Notes: a model not told the origin generated them from the sequence alone. A stretch of 48,867 nucleotides of DNA from Solirubrobacterales bacterium (GCA_017882505.1 JADGPJ010000009.1:1-48867), one strand, 5' to 3'; positions 8,333-17,596 are shown, numbered from the stretch's first letter. A program made the numbers and translations.

Positions 8333-9811
8333 GTGAGCTCCCAGCGCAGGCGCGCCCGAGCCTGGGTCCGGCGCCTCACCCATCCACGCTCGTGGCCGGT
8401 GCGCTGGCGCCTGGCGGCCGTCTCCTCCGGCCTCACCCTGGTCATTCTGGTGCTCTTCGGCGGCCTGATCGGGAAGATCGCCACGCAGCGGATTCGCGAC
8501 GACTTCAACAGCGAGGTCCACAGCGCCGCGCAGATCCTCGCCGGCGAATTTCAGATCAACTACTCCTTCTTCCCGCCGAAACCCGAAGCAGGCCCGCAGC
8601 TGGACGCCTTCACCCTGCCGGACGATGCCTCCGCACGGGTCTTCGACGTCGAACGCAACCCGATCTCCGAGAACCGAGGCGCCGCGCCGATGGGCCCGCC
8701 GGATCCGGGCATCACCGACTACAGAGGGATGCGGGTCGCGACCGAACCGATCCTGGCCGAAAACGGCGTCGGCGCCAATGTCATCACCGGCTACGTCCAG
8801 TACGGGCGCAGCCTCACCCACGTCGACTCGACGATCGACAAGGTCTGGCTGCTGATCGCCGCCGGCATCCTCGGCGGCACCCTGCTCGCCAGCCTCGCCG
8901 GGGTCGCGATCGCCGGCCGGGCGATGCGTCCGATCGCCTCGCTGACCGCGACCGCGCGCAAGATCGCCACCACCCGCGACCCCTCGCGGCGGATGCCGAA
9001 GCCGCCGGCCGAAGACGAGGTCGGCGAACTGGCGCTGACGCTCGATCAGATGCTGGGCTCGCTCGACGCGGCCCGCGGCGAGCGGGAGGCGGCGATGCAG
9101 CGCCAGAAAGAGTTCGTCGCCGACGCCTCGCACGAGCTGCGCACGCCGCTGACCAGCGTCCTCGCCAACCTCGAGCTCCTGCAGGCCTCGCTGCGCGGTC
9201 AGGACCAGGCCGAAGACCGCGAGGTCGTCGATTCCGCTCTGCGCTCCTCGCGACGGATGGGCCGCCTGATCGGCGACCTGCTCCTGCTGGCCCGCGCCGA
9301 CGCCGGCCGCCTCGACAAGCACCGCCGCTGCGATCTCGCCGAAATCGCCGGAGAAGCGGCCGCTGAGGCGGCGCCGCTGATGGGCGACCGTACGCTCCTG
9401 GTCGACAACGACCGGCCTCTACCGGTCGAGGGCAGCCCTGACGAGCTGCACCGGATGGTCCTCAACCTGCTCGAGAACGCCGCCCGCCACACTCCCTCCG
9501 GCTCCCGGATCGAACTCAGCCTGCGCCGGCAGGGCGATCAAGCCGTGGTCGAAGTCGCCGACGACGGACCGGGAATCCCGCCGGCGATGCGCACCCAGAT
9601 CTTTGACCGCTTCGTCCGCGGCGAAGGGCCGGCGGACACCGCGCGCGGCGCCGGAACCGGCCTCGGCCTGGCGATCGTCAGCGCCGTGGCCGAGTCCCAC
9701 GAAGGCAGCGTCGAGGCGTCCGAGTCGGCTTCCGGCGGGGCTCTTTTCTGCGCCAGGATCCCGGTTGCCGCGTCCAAACCGGTCGAGAGCAAACCTTTAG
9801 AGGCGCTTTAG
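8333..9811 (+). CDS. Sensor histidine kinase
   Basis: This is the partner kinase of the preceding regulator. The 492-residue protein has a first membrane helix (about 28-50), an extracytoplasmic sensor segment of about 120 residues with no family I recognise, and a second helix (about 170-195). A HAMP domain follows (to about 248), then a HisKA domain with phospho-acceptor H267 (SHELRTPL) and a HATPase domain with LNLLENAARH, DDGPGIP and GAGTGLGL. The start is GTG. A strong terminator lies 36 bases after the stop. Confidence 0.95.
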   Translation: MSSQRRRARAWVRRLTHPRSWPVRWRLAAVSSGLTLVILVLFGGLIGKIATQRIRDDFNSEVHSAAQILAGEFQINYSFFPPKPEAGPQLDAFTLPDDASARVFDVERNPISENRGAAPMGPPDPGITDYRGMRVATEPILAENGVGANVITGYVQYGRSLTHVDSTIDKVWLLIAAGILGGTLLASLAGVAIAGRAMRPIASLTATARKIATTRDPSRRMPKPPAEDEVGELALTLDQMLGSLDAARGEREAAMQRQKEFVADASHELRTPLTSVLANLELLQASLRGQDQAEDREVVDSALRSSRRMGRLIGDLLLLARADAGRLDKHRRCDLAEIAGEAAAEAAPLMGDRTLLVDNDRPLPVEGSPDELHRMVLNLLENAARHTPSGSRIELSLRRQGDQAVVEVADDGPGIPPAMRTQIFDRFVRGEGPADTARGAGTGLGLAIVSAVAESHEGSVEASESASGGALFCARIPVAASKPVESKPLEAL

Positions 9812-9847
9812 GACGCCGACGTAAATTCCCCTGCGGACGAGACACTG

Positions 9848-9892
9848 GCCCGCCGGGATTCTCCCCAGACACTATCCCGGCGGGCTTTTTTT
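9848..9892 (+). terminator. Rho-independent terminator of the two-component operon
   Basis: A perfect 12-base stem (GCCCGCCGGGAT at 9848-9859 with ATCCCGGCGGGC at 9874-9885) encloses a 14-base loop and is followed by seven T residues (9886-9892). It lies 36 bases after the kinase stop codon and reads in the plus direction. Confidence 0.93.
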
Positions 9893-9921
9893 CTGCCGTT
9901 TTTCGGGGCGCGAGGGGTTGG

Positions 9922-10072
9922 CGAGAGGGATGGCGATCGCCTCTCCGAGAATTCAGTCGCGCCCGCTTCGCGGGCTGCTCTTCCGAGTTGAGCGCGCCTA
10001 TGGCGCGCAAATATGAGATTGCATATCGCCGCCTTCGGCGACATTCCCGGAGAGGCGATCGCCATCCCTCCC
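9922..10072. repeat. Nested inverted-repeat element in the 9812-10237 intergenic region
   Basis: A 23-base arm at 9925-9947 is the exact reverse complement of 10048-10070, and the match continues imperfectly inward. Each arm contains the palindrome GGCGATCGCC. Between the arms lie three perfect small hairpins: GCCCGC/GCGGGC (9961-9975), GCGCGCC/GGCGCGC (9992-10008) and TCGCCG/CGGCGA (10026-10041). No protein-coding frame explains it. The architecture resembles a miniature inverted-repeat or REP-like element, or a structured RNA. The rest of this intergenic gap holds the terminator above and the hairpin at 10125-10145. Confidence 0.7.
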
Positions 10073-10124
10073 ACGAAGCGTCTCGCGTCCCTCGGGAGCA
10101 GAAGAAAAGCGACGCCTTCGCATT

Positions 10125-10152
10125 AGCTCCCGTCACTTGGGAGCTTGGGATG
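10125..10152. repeat. Hairpin motif shared with the gmk-rpoZ spacer
   Basis: AGCTCCC (10125-10131) and GGGAGCT (10139-10145) form a perfect 7-base stem with a 7-base loop. The segments GCTCCCGTC and CTTGGGAGCTTGG also occur, further apart, at 27001-27059. The repeat lies downstream of rnj, which converges with the two-component operon, so it could help end the rnj transcript, but it has no T-tract in either direction. Confidence 0.5.
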
Positions 10153-10237
10153 GAAGCGACCTGCGCGGGCCCAGCTTCCGTCTCTGATGATCGTTGCCTG
10201 TGCCCGTGTTGGAGGAGGGCCCTCCCCGCCGACGGGT

Positions 10238-11905
10238 CTAGACCTCGATCACGACCGGCAGGATCATCGGCCGGCGCTTCAACCTCTGGAAGACGAACTT
10301 GCCAACCGCATCGTGGAGGTCCTCCTCGATCAGGTCCGACTCGCGGTTGCCGGACTTTGCCGCCTCCTCGAGCTGATCTTCGACCAGGTCGCTCAGGTCC
10401 TCGACCAGCGCGTCTGCTTCGTCGAGGAAGGCGACACCGCGGAAGATCACCTCGGGGTCGGCGACGACGCTGCCGTCGTCGGAGGAGATCGTGACGACGA
10501 CGATGAAGATCCCGTCGGCAGCGATGTCACGGCGATCGCGCAGGGCGGCGTCGTCGGGGTCGCCGATGTTGACGCCGTCGACGTACATGACCCCGGCGTG
10601 GATGTCCTCGCCGAAGCCGGCGCCGTCGGCGTCGATCTCAAGCGGCAGGCCGTTGCGACCGCGGAAGATGTTCTCCGGGGCGACCCCGACGGCTTCGGCG
10701 AGTTGCGAGTGCAACCGCAGCCGCTGGTGATCGCCGTGGACCGGCATCACGTAGCGTGGCTTGGTCAGGTTCAGCATCAGCTTGATCTCCTCCTGCCAGC
10801 CGTGGCCGGAGGCGTGGATCGGTGCGTCCTTGGCGGTGATCACGGTGGCGCCGATCTCGTAGATCCGGTCGATCGTCTCGTTGACGGCGCGCTCGTTGCC
10901 CGGCACCGGCGTCGCCGAGAAGACGACGGTGTCGCCGGAATGCAGCTGGACGTCGCGGTGGTCGTTGTTGGCCATCCGTCGCAGCGCCGAGAGCGGCTCG
11001 CCCTGGCTGCCGGTGGAGATGACGACGACCTTCTCGTCAGGGAAGTCCTCGATCTCGCGTGGCTGGATGAAGAGGCCCTGGGGGGCTTTGGCCATGCCGA
11101 GGTTGGAAGCGATGTTGAAGTTCTTGCGCATCGAGCGCCCGACCAGGGCGACTTTGCGGTCGAGCGCCGCGGCGGCGTCGATCACCTGCTGGACACGGTG
11201 GATGTTCGAGGCGAAGGAGGTGACGATGATCCGGCCCTCGCACTGGGAGAACTGCCGCAGCAGCGCCGGGCCGACGCTCGACTCCGACGGCGCCACCCCC
11301 GGCCGGTCGGCGTTGGTCGAATCGCCGCAGAGCAGCAGCAGGCCTTCCTTGCCGATCTCCGCCAGGCGCGGGATGTCGGCCGGCCGGCCGTCGACCGGGG
11401 TCTGGTCGAACTTGTAGTCGCCGGTCATCAGCATCGACCCGACCTCGGTCGTCAGCAGGACCCCGCGCATGTCGGGAATCGAGTGGGCGAGGTGGACCAG
11501 CTCGATCTCGAACGGCCCTTTCCGCACCTTCTCCCCCGGCGGCAGCTCCTGCAGGTTCGCCGAGTCGGCGAGCTTGTGCTCGTCGAGCTTCGACCGCACC
11601 ATCCCGATCGTCAGCAGGCCGCCGTAGATCACCGGCGGCACGCCGATCTCGCGCAGCACGTAGGGCAGGGCGCCGACGTGGTCCTCGTGGCCGTGGGTGA
11701 GGACGATCGCCTCGATGTCGCTCGCCCGATCGCGCAGGTAGGAGAAGTCCGGCAGGACCAGATCGATCCCGTGCATCTCGGCGGTCGGGAACATCAGCCC
11801 GGTGTCGACGACGACGATACGGCCGTCGTACTCGATCACGGTCATGTTCTTGCCGATCTCGCCCAGTCCGCCCAAAGGCAGCACTCGAAGTTTCTTACTT
11901 GGCAC
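10238..11905 (-). CDS. rnj: Ribonuclease J
   Basis: RNase J is a metallo-beta-lactamase/beta-CASP nuclease with endonuclease and 5'-3' exonuclease activity in mRNA decay and rRNA maturation. The 555-residue protein has the metal motif THGHEDH (H71, H73, D75, H76), later GDYKFD and GDSTNADRPG, the beta-CASP segment SFASNIHRVQQV and PVHGD. A C-terminal domain follows. The start is GTG. It is the last gene of the pnp-M16-dapB-dapA-rnj series, 29 bases after dapA; dapA-rnj linkage is common in actinobacteria. PNPase and RNase J in one cluster suggest co-expression of the decay machinery. Confidence 0.96.
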   Translation of the reverse strand: MPSKKLRVLPLGGLGEIGKNMTVIEYDGRIVVVDTGLMFPTAEMHGIDLVLPDFSYLRDRASDIEAIVLTHGHEDHVGALPYVLREIGVPPVIYGGLLTIGMVRSKLDEHKLADSANLQELPPGEKVRKGPFEIELVHLAHSIPDMRGVLLTTEVGSMLMTGDYKFDQTPVDGRPADIPRLAEIGKEGLLLLCGDSTNADRPGVAPSESSVGPALLRQFSQCEGRIIVTSFASNIHRVQQVIDAAAALDRKVALVGRSMRKNFNIASNLGMAKAPQGLFIQPREIEDFPDEKVVVISTGSQGEPLSALRRMANNDHRDVQLHSGDTVVFSATPVPGNERAVNETIDRIYEIGATVITAKDAPIHASGHGWQEEIKLMLNLTKPRYVMPVHGDHQRLRLHSQLAEAVGVAPENIFRGRNGLPLEIDADGAGFGEDIHAGVMYVDGVNIGDPDDAALRDRRDIAADGIFIVVVTISSDDGSVVADPEVIFRGVAFLDEADALVEDLSDLVEDQLEEAAKSGNRESDLIEEDLHDAVGKFVFQRLKRRPMILPVVIEV

Positions 11906-11934
11906 TGTTAAACGCTCTCTCTCTTTTCAGTTGA

Positions 11935-12807
11935 TTACTGCGCCACCGGAAGGCCGAGGCCCTCCAGGGCGGCCTTGACCGCCATCCGTTGCTCCGCGTC
12001 CGCGGCGACAAGCGGCAGTCGCACGCGTCCGGAGGCGAGGCCGAGCAACTCCAGCGCGGCCTTGACGGGAATGGGGTTGGTGGTCACCGCGAGACCCTCG
12101 TACAGCGGGGTCAGCTCGGCGTCGATCTCTTGCGCCTTGGCGAGGTCTCCGCTCTGGGCGGCATCCCACATCGCGCGCATCTGCTCACCGGCGACGTGGG
12201 AGGCGACGGTGATGCCACCGGCGCCGCCGAATTCGAGGACCCGCAGGAAGGTGTTGTCGTTGCCGGCGAAGACGTCGAGGCCCTCGACCGGCCCCAGCTC
12301 CTCGTCGTTGGCCTGCTTGACGGCGACGATGTTGTCGACGGCGGCAAGCTCGGCAAGCAGGTCGGGAGGCATGTTGATGACCACTCGCGAGGGGATGTTG
12401 TACATCACCATCGGCAGCTCGGGAACCGCCTCGGCGACGGCCTCGAAATGGGCTCTCAGGCCAGCCCGGTTGGGCTTGTTGTAGTAGGGGACGACGACCA
12501 GCGAGGCATCGGCGCTCGCCGCGGCGGCCTTCTTGGTCAGCTCGCGCGAGTGGCGGGTGTCGTTGGTCCCGGTGCCGCAGACGAGCAGGGCCTCGTCGCC
12601 GACCTCGTCGCGAACCACCCGCAGCAGCTCGATCGTCTCCTCGTCGGTGAGGGTCGGGCACTCGCCCGTCGTCCCCCCCACGACCAGGCCGTGGGAGCCG
12701 TGCTCGAGCAGGTGGGCGGCGAGGCGCCTACCCGCGTCCAGGTCGACGCTGCCGCTCTCCGCGAACGGAGTCGCCATCGCCGTCAGAACTCCCCGAATCT
12801 CCTTCAT
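11935..12807 (-). CDS. dapA: 4-hydroxy-tetrahydrodipicolinate synthase (DapA)
   Basis: DapA condenses pyruvate with aspartate semialdehyde, the first step specific to lysine and diaminopimelate synthesis. The 290-residue TIM-barrel protein shows GGTTGE (44-49), Y109 (PYYNKP), the proton-relay Y136 (VMYNIPSR) and the Schiff-base lysine K164 (VAVKQAN). The length is normal. It follows dapB after 27 bases and precedes rnj. Confidence 0.96.
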   Translation of the reverse strand: MKEIRGVLTAMATPFAESGSVDLDAGRRLAAHLLEHGSHGLVVGGTTGECPTLTDEETIELLRVVRDEVGDEALLVCGTGTNDTRHSRELTKKAAAASADASLVVVPYYNKPNRAGLRAHFEAVAEAVPELPMVMYNIPSRVVINMPPDLLAELAAVDNIVAVKQANDEELGPVEGLDVFAGNDNTFLRVLEFGGAGGITVASHVAGEQMRAMWDAAQSGDLAKAQEIDAELTPLYEGLAVTTNPIPVKAALELLGLASGRVRLPLVAADAEQRMAVKAALEGLGLPVAQ

Positions 12808-12834
12808 CGTTGCCAGGGTACCCCGTCCGCCCCT

Positions 12835-13500
12835 CTACAGCAGCTTCTCGAGGCCGACCGTGAAGCGGTCCGGCAGCTCGCCGACCCCGCGCACGGCCAG
12901 CAGGACGCCCGGCATGAACGAGCGCCGGTCGATCGAGTCGTGGCGCAGCGAGAGCGTCTGGCCCTCACCGCCGAAGATCACTTCCTGGTGGGCGACGAGG
13001 CCCGGCAGCCTGACCGAGTGGATCGGCTGGTGGACGTTGCCACCGGCGGCGTCGATCAGCTCCTGGGTCCGCTTCGCGGTTCCCGAGGGAGCGTCGAGCT
13101 TGCGGTCGTGGTGCAGCTCGATCACCTCGCACTCGGGCATGTGCGGCGCGATCGTCTGCGCGACCATCATCAGCAGCACCGCGCCGATCGCGAAGTTCGG
13201 CGCGACGAAGCAGTTGGCGCTCGAGGACTCGGCGGCCTCGCGGGCGGCATCGAGGTCGAAGCCGGTGGTGCCGACGACGGCGTGGACCCCCGCCTCCAGG
13301 CAGGCGCGGACGTTGCCGAGAGCGGTATCGGGGATCGTGAAGTCGACGACGACGTCGGCGTCGCCGAGCAGCTCGGAGAGCTCGACCCCGAGCGCCGGAT
13401 CGGCCTTGCCGGCCAGCTCCATGCCCTCGGCCCCTTCGACCGCTTCGCAGACCGTCTGGCCCATGCGCCCGGCGGCGCCGGAGACCGCGACTCGAATCAC
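12835..13500 (-). CDS. dapB: 4-hydroxy-tetrahydrodipicolinate reductase (DapB)
   Basis: DapB reduces the DapA product with NAD(P)H. The N-terminal Rossmann motif is SGAAGRMGQ (7-15), and the signature ELHHDRKLDAPSGTA holds the catalytic H130-H131 pair and K134. At 221 residues it is somewhat shorter than the usual 240-270, with short loops in the nucleotide-binding half. The start is GTG and overlaps the stop of the M16 protease gene by 4 bases, so translation is coupled. Confidence 0.95.
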   Translation of the reverse strand: MIRVAVSGAAGRMGQTVCEAVEGAEGMELAGKADPALGVELSELLGDADVVVDFTIPDTALGNVRACLEAGVHAVVGTTGFDLDAAREAAESSSANCFVAPNFAIGAVLLMMVAQTIAPHMPECEVIELHHDRKLDAPSGTAKRTQELIDAAGGNVHQPIHSVRLPGLVAHQEVIFGGEGQTLSLRHDSIDRRSFMPGVLLAVRGVGELPDRFTVGLEKLL

Positions 13501-14771
13501 GCCGCTACCAGGCTCCCGCTGACCGGCGCCAGGGCCTGCCGGAAGCGATCCTCGTCGGCGCCGACGCAGGCGGCCGAGAGCCGGTCGGCGTCGTAGAGCT
13601 CGGCCGCCAGCTCGGTCAGGTCGTCGACCGCGATCGCGTCGACCTTGGCCAGCATTTCGTCGAGGCTTTCGACCGGCAGGCCGAACAGGGTCGCGCGGGA
13701 GATCCGCGTCATCCGCGCCGCGGTCGACTCCGAGGAGAGGACCAGCCTGCCCTTGACGCTCTCCTTCGCCCGCGCCAGCTCCTCGTCGGACACAGGCTCG
13801 GAGCGCAGGCGCGCCAGCTCGGTGCCGATGATCGAGCAGGCCTCCTCGACATTGTCCTCGCGGGTGCCGACGTAGGTCGCGACCAGGCCCTGGTCGGTGA
13901 ACTGCTCGTTGTAGGACCCGACCGAGTAGGCGAGTCCGCGCTTCTCCCGCACCTCGCGGAAGAGGCGCGAGGAGGTCGAGCCGCCGAAGATCGAGTCGAG
14001 GACGGCGAGCGGGTAACGGCGCTCGTCGTCGCGGCGCAGTCCCGGAGCGCCGAAGCAGATGTGGTACTGCTCGGTCTCCTTCTGGTGGAAGCAGAGCCGG
14101 GCTTGGCCGTCGAGTGCCGTCTTCGGAGCCACCCCGCCACCGTCAGCCGGCGCGTTGACCAGCCGTTCGGCGAGCTCGACGATGCGGTCGTGGTCGAGGT
14201 GGCCGGCGGCGCCGACGACGATCTCCGAGCCCGAGTAGCGAGCGTGGTGGTAGGCCTCGATGTCCGGGATCGGGATCGAGGCGATCACCTCGGCTTCGCC
14301 GAGCACGCGGCGGCCCAGCGGGTGCGAGCCGAAGACGGCCTCGGCGAGGACGTCGTGGACGCGGTCCTGCGGCTCGTCCTCGTACATCGCGATCTCCTCC
14401 AGCACCACCTGGCGCTCGGAGTCGATGTCGGGATAGGTCGGCGCCAGGAGCATCTCCGAGAGCAGGTCGAAGACCTCCTCGGTGTGCTCGTCGAGGAAGC
14501 GAGCGTGCAGGTGGGTCGTCTCCTTGCCCGTCGCCGCGTTGACCGAGGCGCCGAGCCCGTCGAAGCGCTCGGAGATCTCGATCGCCGAGTAGCGCGCCGT
14601 TCCCTTGAACAAGAGGTGCTCGAGGAAATGCGAGACCCCGGCCTGTGCCGGGGTCTCGTTGCGCGATCCGGTCCGCACCCAGAGCCCGAGGGCGACGGAT
14701 CGGACCGAGGGAACCTCTTCGGTCACGACCCGGACGCCCGAGCCCAATGCCGTTAGTCGGTGCGCGCTCAA
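13497..14771 (-). CDS. M16-family zinc peptidase (pitrilysin/MPP-like)
   Basis: The 424-residue protein carries the inverted zinc motif HFLEH (H48, E51, H52) of M16 peptidases near its N-terminus. It has the usual two-repeat architecture, including the second-half RxxxEVREKRGLAYSV signature. Such genes often follow pnp in actinobacteria and Firmicutes, but the substrate is generally unknown. The start is TTG, 3 bases after the pnp stop. It forms one unit with pnp upstream and dapB downstream. Confidence 0.93.
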   Translation of the reverse strand: MSAHRLTALGSGVRVVTEEVPSVRSVALGLWVRTGSRNETPAQAGVSHFLEHLLFKGTARYSAIEISERFDGLGASVNAATGKETTHLHARFLDEHTEEVFDLLSEMLLAPTYPDIDSERQVVLEEIAMYEDEPQDRVHDVLAEAVFGSHPLGRRVLGEAEVIASIPIPDIEAYHHARYSGSEIVVGAAGHLDHDRIVELAERLVNAPADGGGVAPKTALDGQARLCFHQKETEQYHICFGAPGLRRDDERRYPLAVLDSIFGGSTSSRLFREVREKRGLAYSVGSYNEQFTDQGLVATYVGTREDNVEEACSIIGTELARLRSEPVSDEELARAKESVKGRLVLSSESTAARMTRISRATLFGLPVESLDEMLAKVDAIAVDDLTELAAELYDADRLSAACVGADEDRFRQALAPVSGSLVAA

Positions 14772-14774
14772 TTG

Positions 14775-17021
14775 CTAGCTGCGGGGCGAGCGCTCACGGC
14801 GCGGCCCGCGGTCGCGTCCGCCGCCGCCACGGCTGCCGCCACGGTCACCGCCGTTGCGCTTGCCGCCGTCACCGGAGCCGACCGAGGCCAGTTCCTCCGG
14901 CGATTTGCCCGCGACCGACGGGTCGTCGGAGAGGCGCAGGCCGATCCGGCCGCGCTCCTTGTCGACCTCGACCACGGTGACGTCGATCACCTCGCCGGCC
15001 GTGAGAACGTCGTCGACGGAGTCGACTCGCTCGCCCGGCTTGACGTTGGAGATGTGCAGCAGGCCGTCGGTGCCTTTGACCAGCTCGACGAAGGCGCCGA
15101 AGGTGGTCGTCTTGACGACCTTGGCGGCGTTGTAGCGATCGCCGATCTCGGCCTCCTTGGTCATCGAGTTGATCCGAGCCACGCAGCCGTCGACGAGATC
15201 GCCGGTCGGCGCGTAGATCCGCACCGTGCCGTCGTCGTCGACGTCGATCTCGGCTTCGAACTCCTCGCAGAGGGCGCGAATGGTTTCGCCGCCTTTGCCG
15301 ATGACAGCCCCGATCTTCTCGGGATCGATCTTGATCGACTCGATCGCCGGCGCGTGCTGGGAGAGCTTCTCCCGCGGCCCGTCGATCGCCTCGGCCATCT
15401 TGCCGAGGATGAACTGACGGCCCTTCAGCGCCTGTTCCAGCGCGTCCTCGAGGATCTCGAAGGTGACGCCGGTGATCTTGATGTCCATCTGCAGGGCGGT
15501 GATCCCGTCCTTGGTGCCGGCGACCTTGAAGTCCATGTCGCCGAGATGGTCCTCGACGCCGGCGATGTCGGTGAGGACGATGTAGTCGTCGCCCTCCTTG
15601 ATCAGGCCCATCGCCACACCGGCGACCGGAGCGCTGACCGGGACCCCCGCGGCCTGCAGGGCCATCGAGGAGGCACAGACCGAACCCATCGAGGAGGAGC
15701 CGTTGGACTCGAGCGTCTCGGAGACCGCGCGGATCACGTAGGGGAACGACTCTTCATCCGGAATCGTCGCCGCCAGGGCACGCTCGGCGAGGGCGCCGTG
15801 ACCGATGTCGCGACGCTTCGGGCCGCGCATGAAGCCGGCCTCCCCGACCGAGAAGGGCGGGAAGTTGTAGTGGTGGAAGAACCGCTTCGTGGTCTGCAGT
15901 CCGAGCGTGTCGAGGCGCATGTCCATCCGCGTCGTCCCGAGGGCGACGTTGGAGAGGATCTGTGTCTCGCCGCGGGTGAAGAGGGCGGAGCCGTGGACGC
16001 GCGGGGAGATGTCGACCTCGCACTCGATCGGCCGGATCTCGTCCTGGGCGCGACCGTCCGGACGCTTCTTGTCGACGGCGATCCGCTTGCGGATGACCGC
16101 CTTCTCGACGGCGGAGAAGGCCGTCTTGACCTCGGCCTTGCGGTCCTCGTCGACCTCGCCGTCGGCGCCAGCGGGTGCCAGCGCCTCGACGACTTCGGCC
16201 TTGACGGCGTCGGCGGCGTCCTGGCGGGCGAGCTTGTCCTTGACCGAGGTCGCCTCGTCGATCTTGGTGCCGAAGTCAGAGCGGATCCGCTCCAGCAGCG
16301 ACTCGTCGATCTGCGGGGCCTCGACCTGGATCTTCTGCTTGCCGGCCTTCTGCTGCAGTTCCTCCATCGCCGCGCAGAGCTTCTTGATCTCGCCATGGGC
16401 GATGTCGAGCGCGTCGAGGATCTCGGCCTCGGTGACGCCCTCGGCGCCGGCCTCGACCATCAGGATCGCCTCGTCGGTACCGGCGACGATCAGGTCCAGA
16501 TCCAGTTCGTCGTGGGTCTCCTCGTCGGGATTGATGACGAAGTCGCCGTCGAGCTTGCCGATCCGAACCGCGCCGACGTGGGAGGCGACGGGAACCGGGG
16601 AGATCGCCAGCGCCGCGGAGGCGCCGTTCATCGCGAGGATGTCGTAGGGGTTCTCGTGGTCGACCGACAGCGGCATCGCGACCAGCTGGGTCTCGTAGTG
16701 CCAGCCCTTGGGGAAGAGCGGGCGGATCGGCCGGTCGATCATGCGCGCGGTCAGCGTCGCCTTCTCGCCGGATTTGCCCTCGCGACGGAAGAACGAGCCG
16801 GGGATCTTGCCCGCGGCGTACATCCGCTCCTCGACGTCGACGGTGAGGGGAAGGAAGTCCACGTCGCGCAGGTTGCCGACGGTGGCGGTGCAGAGGACCA
16901 TGGTGTCGCCGGCCTGAACCACGACCGCGCCACCCGCCTGCTTCGCGAGCTTGCCCGTCTCGAAGGAAATCTGGCTATCGCCGACATCCACCGAGACTCG
17001 GCTTACGTCAAACATGCTCAT
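14775..17021 (-). CDS. pnp: Polyribonucleotide nucleotidyltransferase (PNPase)
   Basis: PNPase degrades RNA 3'-5' by phosphorolysis and can add 3' tails. The 748-residue protein has two RNase PH-like domains joined by a helical domain. A KH domain follows (VIGKGGETIR, about 570-580), then an S1 domain (about 633-700, GTDGLLHISNV). The C-terminal tail of about 30 residues is rich in glycine and arginine and may bind RNA. The start at 17021 has GGAGG and AGGA upstream; a second in-frame ATG lies at 17015. A hairpin stands directly before the ribosome site. Confidence 0.97.
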   Translation of the reverse strand: MSMFDVSRVSVDVGDSQISFETGKLAKQAGGAVVVQAGDTMVLCTATVGNLRDVDFLPLTVDVEERMYAAGKIPGSFFRREGKSGEKATLTARMIDRPIRPLFPKGWHYETQLVAMPLSVDHENPYDILAMNGASAALAISPVPVASHVGAVRIGKLDGDFVINPDEETHDELDLDLIVAGTDEAILMVEAGAEGVTEAEILDALDIAHGEIKKLCAAMEELQQKAGKQKIQVEAPQIDESLLERIRSDFGTKIDEATSVKDKLARQDAADAVKAEVVEALAPAGADGEVDEDRKAEVKTAFSAVEKAVIRKRIAVDKKRPDGRAQDEIRPIECEVDISPRVHGSALFTRGETQILSNVALGTTRMDMRLDTLGLQTTKRFFHHYNFPPFSVGEAGFMRGPKRRDIGHGALAERALAATIPDEESFPYVIRAVSETLESNGSSSMGSVCASSMALQAAGVPVSAPVAGVAMGLIKEGDDYIVLTDIAGVEDHLGDMDFKVAGTKDGITALQMDIKITGVTFEILEDALEQALKGRQFILGKMAEAIDGPREKLSQHAPAIESIKIDPEKIGAVIGKGGETIRALCEEFEAEIDVDDDGTVRIYAPTGDLVDGCVARINSMTKEAEIGDRYNAAKVVKTTTFGAFVELVKGTDGLLHISNVKPGERVDSVDDVLTAGEVIDVTVVEVDKERGRIGLRLSDDPSVAGKSPEELASVGSGDGGKRNGGDRGGSRGGGGRDRGPRRERSPRS

Positions 17022-17038
17022 GTAATTGTCCTACCTCC

Positions 17039-17057
17039 GGCCGCCCGGTTGGCGGCC
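17039..17057 (-). promoter_or_regulatory. Hairpin in the pnp leader next to the ribosome-binding site
   Basis: GGCCGCC and GGCGGCC form a perfect 7-base stem with a 5-base loop. The stem's end merges with the GGAGG Shine-Dalgarno sequence of pnp. In enterobacteria a pnp leader hairpin is the site of RNase III cleavage and PNPase autoregulation. A similar role here is inference. Confidence 0.4.
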
Positions 17058-17121
17058 ATCCGCTTTCTAGAACTCTCGTTCTCTTTCACGGGAGAGAGTA
17101 CAGGCCCGTCACGAGCAGGTG

Positions 17122-17583
17122 TTAAGCGACGCCGCGTCCCTGCAAGTCGAACAGCGCCGGCGTGCCGGTGACGCCGGCGCGGATGCCGGACTCGAAGTCG
17201 CGCCGCACCCGCGCCGCCACCGCGGCAGAGCGCCGATCGTCCTCGAAGCGCCCGAGGTCGAGCCCCAGCCGCTCGGCTCGGTCCCACAGATGGGGGTCGT
17301 CGACCCGGCCGCGATCGGCGTAGAGCGAGTCGACCATCTCGAAGAACGCACCCTGAAGGCCCGCCGCCTCCGCCGCCGCATGCAGAGCGGGTGACCGGGG
17401 GTGCTTGCTGGCGACCGGGAAGTGGCGGAAGGCGATCGCCTCGGGGCGGGCGCGGATCTCGACCCAGGCCGCGGCGCAGTGGGGGCAGCCTAGGTCGGCG
17501 TAGACGACGACCGGCGCGCCGTCGCCGCGGACGTGGTCATCCGGTCCGACGGGCGGGATCGGGGCGCTGCTCAGCTCGGCCAT
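17122..17583 (-). CDS. DsbA-family thioredoxin-fold protein
   Basis: The 153-residue protein has a CPHC redox motif (C33, C36) in a thioredoxin-like first strand and a late cis-proline segment GVTGTPALF, the arrangement of DsbA/FrnE-type oxidoreductases. No signal peptide is seen, so it is probably cytoplasmic. It starts 13 bases after a peroxiredoxin gene and may serve as its reductant or handle thiol exchange. Both are inserted between rpsO and pnp, which are usually adjacent. Confidence 0.82.
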   Translation of the reverse strand: MAELSSAPIPPVGPDDHVRGDGAPVVVYADLGCPHCAAAWVEIRARPEAIAFRHFPVASKHPRSPALHAAAEAAGLQGAFFEMVDSLYADRGRVDDPHLWDRAERLGLDLGRFEDDRRSAAVAARVRRDFESGIRAGVTGTPALFDLQGRGVA

Positions 17584-17596
17584 GCGGCCCCGAGGG

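Noticed and set aside
9922-10072. The inverted repeat as an attachment site or terminal repeats of an insertion sequence
   Set aside because: There is no integrase, transposase or coding capacity between the arms, and no target duplication is evident at the edges.
14760-17171. A long open frame antisense to pnp
   Set aside because: It mirrors the codon pattern of pnp and has no recognisable motif; pnp is certain.
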